DNA of 64,000 nucleotides from Monarcha castaneiventris obscurior (taxonomy: Eukaryota > Chordata > Aves > Passeriformes > Monarchidae), in the NCBI GenBank assembly GCA_026261815.1, contig JAMPIT010000379.1:8382001-8446000 (forward strand), in the 5' to 3' direction. Both the position numbers and the translations under genes were made by a program. The notes under the pieces were generated by a model, which was not told the origin of the DNA, made no database searches, and worked only from the letters and a program-made list of their open reading frames with translations. Below, piece after piece: positions 1-12,646 of the stretch (positions are counted from its first letter, which is position 1; every line of letters starts with the position of its first letter).

Positions 1-3000
1 GAATTGTGAGGAGAGCAAACAAGTTTAGGAACCCTAAACTTTTGCTGCTTCATCAGTCAAATGGAACTGTAAAGTCTTTAAACTCAGACACATTAATGTG
101 TATTAGTTTCAGCAAACTACTCAACCCTTCAAAGCGCAAAATGCCCTGAAGATTCACAGTCCTGCTACCTGCTCTGGAGCTATTCATGCTGTCTACAACC
201 ACCATGTGCTTCAGCTTAATTGAGGCCTTCAGGAACAAGGCACTAGTATACATTTTAGAACTTCTTTGAGATGAAGTTTGAAATGAAAGAAAGGAAAAAA
301 TGCCTTTAAAGTGGTGTCATCATGTAGAGTTTTGAAAAAGACTTTCGGAAAAGGCATCAGCTATAAAGCAGCATATGAGGACATATATGTACAAGCAGAG
401 TCGATTAAATCCAGTCCATACTTGTAATGGTCAAAAACTATAAAGGTGAGGGAAATTTGGTGATCAGTTAAATTTTCAAGAGGTAAGGCAGAATAGTGAT
501 GTAATTTGCAGCAGAGGATGGACTGTCTAAGAGGAAAAGGATCCCTTCAATCCTTCGAGGCCAAGAGCTGACTGCATTACACAGGGCATGAGCCACACTC
601 CAAAGACCATCTGGAGGAAGTCTGCAAAACTCTTCCCTGCTATACTTGCTCCCTAAACAGACAGCAGCTTCCAGACTTCAGGAGTTCTTTTTTGTTATTT
701 TTTCAGCAGGACTAACATGTTCTTGCATTGAAAACAGGGAGCAGTGCATGCTGTGGGCTCCTTCTGGAAGAGATTGGGTTGCCTTCTAAAAGCTGAAGAA
801 GTTCAGACATTTCACTACATCCTGGCCTAGCCACAATGGCAAAGAAAATAAAAGGTAATCAGCCTGTAAACAATTTCCTAGGGAACTTAGAGCTGTCAGG
901 TCAAGTAATAACTACCATTTTACCATCTTTGTAATTAAAGAAGAACACAGCCTCCAAAAACATCTGATTTATATATTAAATTCCTCAAATGGGACATTTG
1001 CAGTCTCTTATTTCCAAACTCGCACTATCCAACATACCCATCCAAAAGGTGACAAAAAGTTAAAATAAAAGTGGTGTGAATAAAATCTAATTTCTTGATA
1101 AAGAGGCCAAATCAGAAGTTTTACCAAAAAAATTTTTGCTTATCAAAGAATATTTGAATATTGAATTGAATATGGTAGTTTTAGATCAAGAGTATGCTTA
1201 CATATGGTAAATACATTTCTGTAGTACCAAGGTAAATAACAATAAGGACAGCAATTTAAAATCCCCCTGTTAATTTTTATGTGGAAAGTGGCACTCTTTC
1301 CTGTTCTGAAAAACGCAGTGTTTTAATTATTTCTCTTATGTAATATTCTAAATATCTTCAAAAAAACATAAATTTAAGAACGTCTTTGTGAAAAATCATT
1401 AAATGACTCCCATAGGAAAAGACACACATTTTCTACATGTCAATTTAGTCAGTTCAGCCATTAATTTAAAGTGTGGTATTGCTTCTGTTAACAGCCAGAG
1501 TCAGAGAACCATATATATGCCAACTTGTACCAACGAAGAACTTGGCAGGAAATTACCTAGTTCATGATGATTTATAAGACACATAAAGGAATTGAAATAC
1601 TGAAGAATTGCCCAGGAATCTCTGAACCTGCCACCTGCAGTGTTCCTTGCTTGACAAATTCCTCCCACCACAGGCAATCCTGAAAATCAGTGTCTGACAT
1701 GGGCAGACATAGGAAGTATAAGCGATGCCCTGAAAGTTATCAAACATGAAACAAAACCCCTCAATCATATGAATTAGCCTGAAAAGAAGAGGAAAATTTG
1801 GTGCTGTGATAACAGCATACAAAATAACTATCATAGAAATAACCAGTGCTCCAGAGCATGTAGTCAAGAGATTCCTCTGCTCCTTCACCATCTATACAGG
1901 ACAAAGCAGACTTCCAAAGCTGTTTTCACCCCAAGTGCAATTCAAGCATGGATCCAATGAAAAACGTAGGGTCAAGACATCAGCAAAGTTTGAGGGGAGA
2001 GTGGTCATTTCTGTGGATGACAGGAACATCCACAGTACCACTCATTATAACTGATTCAGTGCAAGAGACATTAAACTACAGCCTGCAGGATTTAAGCAAA
2101 TTTCAAATGATTGCAACTCAGAATAACCCTTCAAATGTCTGTGCATTAGCCAAGGCCATGTAATCCCATTTTCGTCTGACGTATATGACACTAATCATTG
2201 CTGGAGACATGGTATGGGATTAGGTGAGGTTTGGACCTAATCCAAGATGGTACTTCCTATATGCTGGCTCAATTCTACTTTTAGCTTTTCTGCTAACCCC
2301 CTGCAGGGTGCCCAGAAGCAGAGTAATTATTGCCAGCATTTGTTTTAACTTGCAACCTTGAGACTAAAATGCTCTCAAAGACACACAAAGAACCAGTGCA
2401 TCATATAAGGGTCAGGAATCCTTCCCCCAGGGAAGACATGTATCAAAATATCTCCCAGTTTTTGTAATTTTAAACACTGCAAAGGGAGAAGCAAATGTTC
2501 AGGGAAAACAGAGAACAGATCAAAACTTTTAGAAGTTCAAATGTGCTGTCTGAACTATACTTACTGATTTTATCTTTTTTTTTTTTTTGAACACGGATTT
2601 TTTCACGTTAGACTTGGATAGAAAGGGCAAAATCCTCTTGCCATCTTTTGCACCATCAAGAAGGTGGTTTTGAAAGACATCAGGATTTGAGAAAGCTGGG
2701 GACTGGCTTTTCTAAGTTTTCCAATACTATGGGTCAGCATCACGCCATACACTTAAAAGCACAATATTTTTTTCTTAATAATTAAATTTCAATCTACTAA
2801 TCTGAAATTAAACATTTAGTCAGGTTAATTTTCCAACTCTAAAAATACCCATAAAGCATTAAACTCCATGGTTCAAGGCTTTGTTTTTTTTTTAAAGTAA
2901 TCACAATATTACAAGGGCTGGCAGTTCTCAGTTCTAATGACACTGCAAACATTCAGCATACCAGCACTTTTATCTTTTTTTCCTCTACTCTGATCAAGCT

Positions 3001-6000
3001 TTGAAAAAAAATATGAAAAAGCAGCAAAAAGTCCTGATATCAAATAAAAACCTACTATTTGATCTCCTGGAGCCAGACTTTCATCTCGTGAGTTGTTATA
3101 ACATGGCCAAGAATTATACCCAGCTTGTTCCAGTCCAGCATTAGTTGGATTGTTCAACTAATCCAACATCCTCTTCATAGCAAACCCTTGAGATTCAGTA
3201 TAAATCAGCACCCAGAACTATGAAAGGATTCCTGGGAAACCTCTAAGTCATCAACACTGTCAGAAATAAGGAATGTAATTAAAGAAAACAAAATGTAAGC
3301 AAGGCCTCACGGTAGTGTACTTTTCTTCCTAGAACTTCCCTTTATCATTCCAAATTAATCAATTCCCATGTTATTTTTCTCTCTTTTGCACACCTTGTTC
3401 ATGAGCACAGTTGTCCCAATTTCTTTGCTGCTTCTGAAGCTGCTGAAGCCTTATCTTCACCTTTTTTGATACTTCCCAACTGCTAATATACCTCACACGT
3501 CTGTTTTGCCAGAGTTACAGATGTTATTGCTCAACAGTCTGTATGTTTAGGCTCTGAAGGGCAGAAAAAGCATTTAGAGCTAGTTTCTGCTTTTTCTCAT
3601 GAGATGCTTCAAAAATATAGATTCTGCAAATGAAGTGTATTTCCAGTGCATGCGCCCAGGGTTTACAAAGCAAACCAAACTGCAACGGACCTAGATCACC
3701 CTTGCTGCTCAAGAGGGCAAAAGGCAGCATCTTTCTCATATATAAAAAAATTAAGGCTTTAGCCCTCAAGTGGCTATTCATTGCATGTAATTAAATCCAG
3801 TACAATTATTTGATTCTGAGCAGGATAATAAGGTATGATGTATTAATGCATACTAACTGTATTAATGCGATTCTGCTCTGTTCCTTCACCCTCTGGTTTT
3901 GGGCCTTGGTGCTCCCTAAAGCAGGGCAACATTTTGCAACAAAACATCTCCAAACTGAGACAAAGAAAATAGATTCCAACTGGTGGCTAGCAAGCCAGCC
4001 TGAAGTGCCCAGGGATTATCATTCTGCTCATGGTTGTTCTTCCCCATCACTGTTAAGTTATTTTCATGGACTTCTGAGAATCCTGGGCAAATAGGAAGGA
4101 CAAACTTTCAGTGGGCATCAGGGGCACGAGTGCCTGTGCCACGATGCCCTGCACAATGTGTACATACCTGGTACTGTGAGTTCATTCTGTGACACGGCTC
4201 AGGAGCTGCCCCCAAGTGTCCCCTGAGCACAGAGCATCAGTAGGGGAGCCCAGAGACCCCTCACTTTCCCTGGATTCATCACTCTGTATCCCACTCCAGT
4301 CACATCCTGGCTGCTTCTGGGACCACACTGCACATAAAAAGGAATAGTAACAGACCGTGGATTAGCATGGTCTGCAGACAAAGGCCAGCTGTCTCTTTAG
4401 CAGAGATGCTAAAATAATATAAACAAAGGAATTGTGGTAAAATGCTCTTTAAGGCTGCCTTAGAACTAAATGTCTGTGATGCCATAACTTAATTATCTGA
4501 TTTTCTTAGAACTTTGCTGTTTTCCATTAGAGCTTGCATGCATTTGGAAAATACTAAGAGTTTGCCCATTTGGGTTTGCTCAGCAGTTATAATAAGAACT
4601 TCCTGAACTTCTGTACTCCTTCTGTGGAAAAGATGTCACAACACTCAACTGAAAATAAAAATATTTCTAGATGGTTGTGGATGTTTTCCCTTTATAGAAA
4701 CTTGCTGATTTTCTCATTATCACATTTTGAAGGCTGCCAGCCTTTTCCCACAATACATTTTGTAAAACTATTCCCCCCACCTATGTCATCTCTAACTCAT
4801 TCTGCTAAGTATCCACTCTTAAGAATATTGTTCTAACTTTACCCTCACCCTTCTCCCTCATTTACTATTAGGGCTACTTCCTCCTATGTGTTAGTTTCTT
4901 CAGATCTACTGCAGCACTACTTTATTACCTATATGTGGGTACATTCCTTCCAATTTTATTTGCCTATTCCTCCCAGTTTTGAGAACTGGGATAAAAAGCT
5001 TGAGAAAAATACACAAGGATTCTCAAAATAATACACAGGTGTCATTTTGACAGAAGCTAACAGAGCTCCAAACACTTGATAATGCTATTTCAAATCAGCT
5101 CACAGCATAAACAATTTACACAAGGCCTCAAAGTCAGATTGTAATTTATTAATTCATATTTACTTATAAGAACCATCATTATTCTAGGAGAGAATTATTT
5201 GAAACTATCAAACCAGGCCGATTAGTTTTATGACACAGTCAAATTCAAAATGTATATATGGTGCACCTTCATGTTATTTATTAACCTATAATTGAATCTA
5301 TTTAATTTATGAAAAAACCTGAATGTGACACAGTAAGTACACAATAAGCAAGTACACAGTAAGACACAAGTAAAAGTTCTTTATGCTTTTCTCTGAAAAT
5401 ATATCCTCACACTTGCAGCAGTGTAGAGGCTGCACCTTCTACATGAAAACGATAACAAAATGGAAACAAAATACTGCCCCCCCACAAACTCTCATTGCTC
5501 TCAGTGGAGCCCAGCACAGATTTCCAGTATAAAAATATGCTGTATTAGCCAAAGATTTTTATAAATATGGGTCAGGCCTGTACTATGAAGCACTTCACAG
5601 CTGAGATGAACTTCTCCTAATGAGATAAAACTATCAAAGCTGGAAGTTTCTTACAGACAGTTTACATTTTGTGATGACATTCCCTTCAGTCTTAAATGTA
5701 GCAGCCTTTTTTGTTTGTGGGCCTAGAGCTCTCCTCTGGGAATGGAAACATTAGCTACTGATGAAAATATTCATGAACTCTTTGTCGTGCTGTTTTTATG
5801 GAAGGAAATTCCATCTATATCATGATCACGAAAGTAAACTAATCTTTGCTCTTATGCATTAGTCATATTTTCCCTTATGGTCTTTGCAGAGGAAGTGGCA
5901 CATGCGTATTTAATTTAATTCTGTATAAATATTCAACAGGGCCTTTATCATATCACCTTGATAGCTCATTTGGGCTAACAGCAATTAGCCTTAGAGCCAG

Positions 6001-9000
6001 AAAAACAATCGATTTTTTACACTTAATACAACAGCATGTGACGTTTATCAGCACCCAGCCTTGCAGAAGTGTATTGCTGATTTAAGAGTCACCAATCCTA
6101 ATTCTGCACATCTTAAGGAGCTGGCCAATGACAACCAGGATCTCTGCTTTTCTGTTCACTTTCAGTTACAGTATTCATTGATTTATTTGAAGATTTTATT
6201 CATTATTGTATGCAAGCATCATTCAATGAAGTTTTCAAGCGATGATGAGGCACTTGAATTCTGCAGTGAAGAAGTGAGGTGATTAAATTAATTTAATGTT
6301 GTTAAATGGTTAATTGTGAAGAGTATAGAGTCTGAATATATTGTGTATGATGGTGATTATCATTTAATATTCAGAACAACTTTGTGACACAAGACAAATA
6401 AACAAAATCTGTCTAACTTGTTTATTGCCCTCAGAACAGTGCCTGCAGCTTTCTGAAGAGATTTGAGTTTCCAGCTCACCAAACACCTCTGAGACTGCAG
6501 AGACAACTTCTCACTTTCACCAACAGGACATATTTCTGCACCACTGTGAACATTACATTTGCCATTAGAGGGGCAGGGCAGGCACTTTCGCTACATGCAG
6601 CTGCATAGTGGAGAGAATCTTCCTACCTATTCTGCCTGGTCTTTGGAGGATATACCACGCAGTGCTCTAGCTCCTCAAAATGCCACAGCTAAAAGGGATG
6701 GAAGGGAAGAGAGCCATGACCATGCAGCTGCACTGACACTGCGTTGGATGGGGCACAGGGAAGCAGCCTTGGAGCTCTGTGCACGGACTTGAAATCTCTG
6801 GCTTTACTCCTGCTTACCATTGCCAGTATTACCTCATTGCACTAGGACAGCCAGACCAGTTTTCAAGCTGCCATTGAACTAGGGGACAACTGAGTCCATC
6901 TTTCCCACCTGTGCTATTTATAAGCAGGATGTTCAGGAAATGTGTGTTGCACACTGCTCTATTTCTGACCAAAACATATGCTTTCAAGGCAGCCTACGAT
7001 CACACACAGCTTAGAAATACAGTGTGATAGGGGGAAAAAAAATTCTTACATAAGCTCCAGCATCACTTACTGCAATACCAATTGAATTTGCCCTAAAAGC
7101 TAGTGATAGCGAGCTCAGAGTTAGCAAAAGTGGGTTCAACAATCTAAGGAATGTGTCTGAGCAGCCTATTTCCATGATTACCCGTTCCACTCCGCAATGT
7201 CTTTCTTACGTGGGAAGATGCTCTAACTGCTTAACTTCATCTCACTGGAATGTGTTTTGCAAATGTTTTAATAAGTTATGACCCTACTTGTCTATGCAAT
7301 GCAGTTCCTCAAATACCTCAGCCGCTCCTTTCAGCTGTTTAAGCTGCAAATTCCCTAACGCCCATGATGTTTAGGAAAAAGGGAAGTTTATATCTTACTG
7401 AATAGGGCCGTTGCTACCCCAGTGACAAATTCTCTGGATGGATGAATATCTGAGAAAACTTTTTTTTTTAAAAAGGCATATCTATTATCTTTCATGGCTC
7501 CTCACTGCACTGGGTGTTTTCCATCTCCCACAGCATGAGCGTCACAGGAGGTGTAACCCATTTGCAGGTCTCAGCACATCTGGCATCCACAGCAGCTGAA
7601 GAGATGCTCACCGAGGAGGAGCACACCACCTCCCACTCAACTGCTCTGGCATTGTGCTCCACTGAGGCTCAAATCCTAAGGTGTGGGAAGCTTTGCCATT
7701 CACTGGCTGTCAAGAAGCCCATCATCTGTGTTTAAACGAGTCCTGCACATTACCTATACTACCAAAATAATGAGGCAATCATTTTACTTAACAAAACCAG
7801 ACCAGAGAAAGATCAAAAGGATAAATATAGCTTCAAATATAGTTAATGGGAAGAAAACCCAAACAATAAACCCAGCTTATCATGTCCATCATGTTTCAAG
7901 AAGGCCAGAATGAAGAGACTGGTAAATCCTTTTGGCATCACATCTCATGGGACTTGGGGGAATTGTCTCCTGGGAGGTTTGTCAATCACCTGAGCACTGA
8001 CATTTAGAGTCACTTCTTGTCAGTATCTAACTCACACAACACATCAACTCTGGTTACTGCTTTTGAATACAATAGAGACTAATTTTAAAAATACCCTAAT
8101 TTCTAATCTTTCTAAATAAATACTTCAGAATGATGTCTACACATCCACACATCCAACACAATGAGAGCACCTTCAGCTATTTTTACCCCTGGCACCAGAG
8201 CACTGAGCCAATGTAGATCTCCCCTAGAGATAGTCTGAAATCCACCCTCAGCAGTGGCAGTCAACTCTGGGATTTCTAGTCACAGAGCTGGAGACTGTAC
8301 ACACACCAAAGGGAGCATGGGCAAGGAAACACAGCAGACACAGGAACTGGGTCACATGTCCCTCCTGAGAGATGGGAAGTCTTTGCCCTTGGAGGTGCAT
8401 CTGGTTAGAGTAATAGTCTGGCTGGTAGATTTTTGTGAATGTACCTTAGATTCCCACAGTCAGAAAAAAACCCCAAAAAACTCAAACCACAAACATCTTG
8501 CACACTTCTAGAGATCAGTCTATGCAAGCCAATCAAAAAAAGAGGAATAAGACACAAAGACCTTCAGGAAGGGAACACGGTTTCCTGCTCAACACAGACC
8601 AGCAGACACAGGGTCACTCAACCATTTTATGAGTCCAACACACCCTCCAGGTCCTCTCTAAAGTACCCTGGGCCAGCCACCAGCAAAACTAAAACATGAG
8701 CTGGAAAATAAACCACGTGCATTGGATTTAGAACTCAGGCTCAGTTTTTGTTTTTTTTTTTGTTCTTATTTTTAGAAGGCAGGATTAATTACTGTAACAA
8801 ATACTTATGAATTAGTGAGAGTCTTGACATCGAGACCAAACGTCCTTGTGGAAGACAGACTCATGTTTTAAGCTATTTTTATTTAGGCAAGTTGTGTTCA
8901 GTTCTGTCCTAATAGAGAAAAAATATAATGGCCTATAGAGTGCCAAACTAAGGCCAAATTAAGTGACCTAATCAGTTTTCTGACTTAAACACTATAAAAC

Positions 9001-12000
9001 TACAAGTACATAAATAAGTATGAACATACTCATTAGAAGAGCAGCAAGAGAAGTTATCATTTGCTTTTCTGGCAGATGGAAGAATTCCTTGTGCTGGCTG
9101 AACACAGTTGCTCTAAAGCCTTTCCTTAACTATAGAAATAGATCAGTCTAAAGAAAATCATTACTTAGGTTTTTCATGATTTACTTTTTAATACAAAAAC
9201 TTCTCTTGAATTACTTAAAGAAATTCATATTTATCCTTAATTGAGACATTTTGTCACCACAAAGATTACTCTAAGAACATACTTGCTAGCTAATGTTCAC
9301 AACTCAATGGCTGTTTTTGTTTCTGAAGGCACTTAATCTAATTATCTTATAGTGGAAGACAGCTCTAAAGGGTCAGCTCCCAAAATAGGTATCTAGATGT
9401 TTATGATCATTAAAATGAATGTACACTTGTTTAGTCTCACAATATAATGCCAAGATATTTTTACATGACTGTTTTATTTTTCCCAAGATAAATTATCATC
9501 AGCTTTTTTCTCCTCTTTTTTTTCCTCTTTCAATACCTTTCCTCAAATATCACATAAGCAGGGTATTTTTTAAGAACACATTTGGTGCAAATTTAAAATT
9601 TTTTTCAGAGTTGAGATTAAATTTGTATTTTTTTAATATTTGAAAGACCAAACATTAAATTAGGTAAAACAGATAGCTTTAATAAAATTCCAAAAGGCAG
9701 CTTTTCTCACCAAGAGTATTTTTATTTTGGTGCATCTTTTTCTTTGTAGATGATCGTTGGTTCCTTTTATTTTTTTAAAGATGTTGGAGAAAGGCTGCTG
9801 CACCATTTTTCTGACCAAGCTGCATGATCTTGCAACATCTCCCACAGTGTGTTTAATATCCAGGACTGCTTGAATTCTTGCAGAACACTCTATATCAGTT
9901 AACAGACTACCTTGTCCCTGGCATTGCAGATGTTAGAGCAGTCAAAGGTTCATCTCAGCAAGACACTAATAGAAACCATTCTTATTAAAGATAAGGCTTC
10001 TCATGAATAATGAAAAAAAAATCAAAGGACATTTAATCAGTTGTCTTTTGGCTCATATTTCCTGTCACAGATGACTTCTTCCTAATTTGGAAAGCAATAT
10101 TTTAAAGCAACAGCAGGTTTTTTTATTAGTTTCATAACTTCATGGGAATTTCCCACTATTGTGGTTGTGATATTCAGACCTATAAAGCATAAAAAAAAAA
10201 TACTTGCTTTTCTCACAGATACCCATCCAGTTGCAACTGGTTTCCCAAAGAATAATCTCTACCCCTTTCTCCTAATAAAGAAACAGTTGTGTAAACTTAC
10301 AAATTCCTACTACAGAAAGAAGAAAAAAAAAAAAGAAAAGAAAAATCTATGCCTCCTAAAAATTGACAAAAACCATTCCAAACTCTGAATTGTTAGGATC
10401 AGTCTTCTAAATTCAATTTTTAGGTGATGTTTTGCTGTTGGCCTGGACTTGTGGGTCTTTCTTTAAATAGCACTACTCTGCCATCAGGAGACATTACGTT
10501 AATTTCATTTGGCATCGCTGGGCCTCAAAGAAAGAGAGATGCTTTCCTTCAGCAGGACAGAAGATCTGGCATTTTTAATTCACTTTCTTGTGTGTCTTGA
10601 AGTCACTTAATCCTCTATTTGCCCTTCTCTGAAGATAATCTCTCAAGAAAATGAAGGTATCTTATTTGTAAACACTGTTATCAGAAAGCACCACCTTTCT
10701 CTCTGCATACATCATGTTACTGCCACAGTGTCAGCTGCTGGCATCCTAAATAACCAAGGATCGATTGGTCCTTTTTTTTCAAATTTTTAACCACTGCATG
10801 TTTGGACACTTCAGTGTTAGTGAAATGCAGATGGGTAGGTTTCTAACACAGTTATTCTGGGGTTTCCTTTAAACAAATCAGAAAATGGCAAAAAAAAAAA
10901 CAAACTTGAGGGCATACATCCTAGATCTTTGAAGACTATGGACATTTTCTTCCCTCCATTGCTTCGGGATGAGGAATCCCAAAGGAATCATGTATCTAAG
11001 CCTGAACTTCTCTTCAAAGCCCTGCACTTCATACTCAAAGTGTGACTCACTACAGATATTAGACTATCAGCTATCCTAGATCTGCAGTCCCTGTGATGCT
11101 TCCCTGTAGGAGGTATCTGTAGCAGGTAACCTGGCACCAAAGCCTAAACAGGGGTAATGGTACAAGACATTAAGGGTCAAAGTGTAAGGCAAGGGCCAAT
11201 TTTTCCCCATAAACCAGTCAGCATTAACACTGATCTTTCCTAAGCCACCAGCCTGGGGCTTTGCTGCTTCTCTTCATCTTTATTTTTAACATGTACAGCA
11301 GAATCTTGAGCATTTCTTCAGGATCTCTAGCCAAAGCTGTATTTGGGAAGACCTCCTCAAACCCCTGAACTGGTCAGAGACTTCCATGCATTATTTTAAT
11401 GTATCTTTTTGTAACGTGTGAGAGAATGTCATTCTGCTCTGGAGATACAGCCCCACACAGAACCAGATGTCTTCATTAACTACTCCATGTACTTGTTTGT
11501 TAGGAACAGTGAGGATTACAGGAGCCTTTTTCCATGCTAAAAAACCAGAGACACTGGGAAAATGAGGACCCATTGGAATACTCACTGAAGCACCTGGGAG
11601 GCCTTCAGAAAACATCCCTAATGCTCAGCACAGGCAAAAAGCAGCCCAGCCTGCACTGAGCAGTGCTACAGCTGCCCCAGGATGTCATCTTTCCATCCAT
11701 GTGGAAGCACACACCAACAGATGTCCCCCAGTCCCCAGAGCTCCACTGGCTCACCCTGGGGTCCCAGTCACCACTGGCCTCTCTTCTCCCAGCAGTCTGT
11801 ACCCAGCCACCTTCCCCCCATTCTCCTTTTGGCTGTGGCAAAATGAAGGAAAATCTCCTTCCTCCTTCAAAGCTGAAAGCTATTTCTGTCACAGAAATAT
11901 CTAATCTGTGAACTTCCAGGATCATTCTAGGATCTGTGTAACCTTTGTAGTGTCCACCTCAAACCTGAATAGCATAATTTCCACTCTGGTATTTCTTATA

Positions 12001-12556
12001 AGTACTGCAGCTTTTTCAAGTAGCTAATGCCACAAATATTCACTTTTACCCTGAAGACAACAAATTTTTTTCTTGCCTCTTCATAGTTTTAATATCTTCC
12101 TAAATGCAAGCAGCCACTTCCTCCTTAAATTTGCCATCAAAGAGGCACTCAAAGTGTGAAGTCTTCAGGTCAGAAGCAAACCATCAGCAGATGACCTTAG
12201 CTGCCTTGGCTAAGCTGCTCTTCTTTCACAGTTCAGGACTTTGGGGTAGCAAGTGATGCAATTTCTTCAAGGCAAAAAAAATCAATATATATTCTCCCAC
12301 AGAATCAAATAGTAGAGATAAGAAATCAAGAGACAAAGGAAAAAAAATAACTGAGGGCTAAGAAAGTGGAAAAAAATCTCAGACTGGAGAATAGGAAAAA
12401 TATGCCAAGCAGCTGCAGACTGTAAGGCTGGGTTTATATGAAACAGGGACCTGGAGAAGCAACTCAACTGAGACCCTTATTTCCACCTACAAATAAGTGA
12501 TACAGAGAAGTGATTCGAATTATGAATAATAGCTCTTAGGAAGTGAAACTACAGCC
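1..12556. other. Intergenic DNA downstream of RB1CC1, no supportable gene
   Basis: I see no exon set with matching splice sites, no tRNA or rRNA, and no intact mobile element. Open frames here are short (about 110 codons at most) and do not resemble known families. The composition is mostly AT-rich with a few GC-richer patches (about 4100-4330, 6550-6800, 11640-11860) that may be old repeats I cannot name. A 14-nt T-run lies at 2575-2588. In mammals ALKAL1 lies downstream of RB1CC1; I looked for its Cys-rich C-terminal exon and did not find it. Confidence 0.6.
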
Positions 12557-12646
12557 TAGTAAAATGGTGTTACTTATCCTTAAGAAAGTATCCTCCAAGT
12601 ATAGTAAAATATTGTTACTTATTCTTAGGAAAGTATCTTCTAGTCC
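12557..12646. repeat. Two-copy 45-bp tandem duplication
   Basis: Copy 1 (12557-12601) and copy 2 (12602-12646) both start TAGTAAAAT and share TGTTACTTAT and GAAAGTATC at the same spacing. Roughly 35 of 45 bases agree by eye, with the last few bases least alike. The plus strand is open across both copies and would read a 15-residue Leu/Lys-rich repeat, but nothing else suggests coding. Confidence 0.85.

Noticed and set aside
6559..6792. A GC-richer open frame of 77 codons on the plus strand
   Set aside because: No recognised domain, no splice partners and no start context. The local GC content alone can explain the lack of stops.
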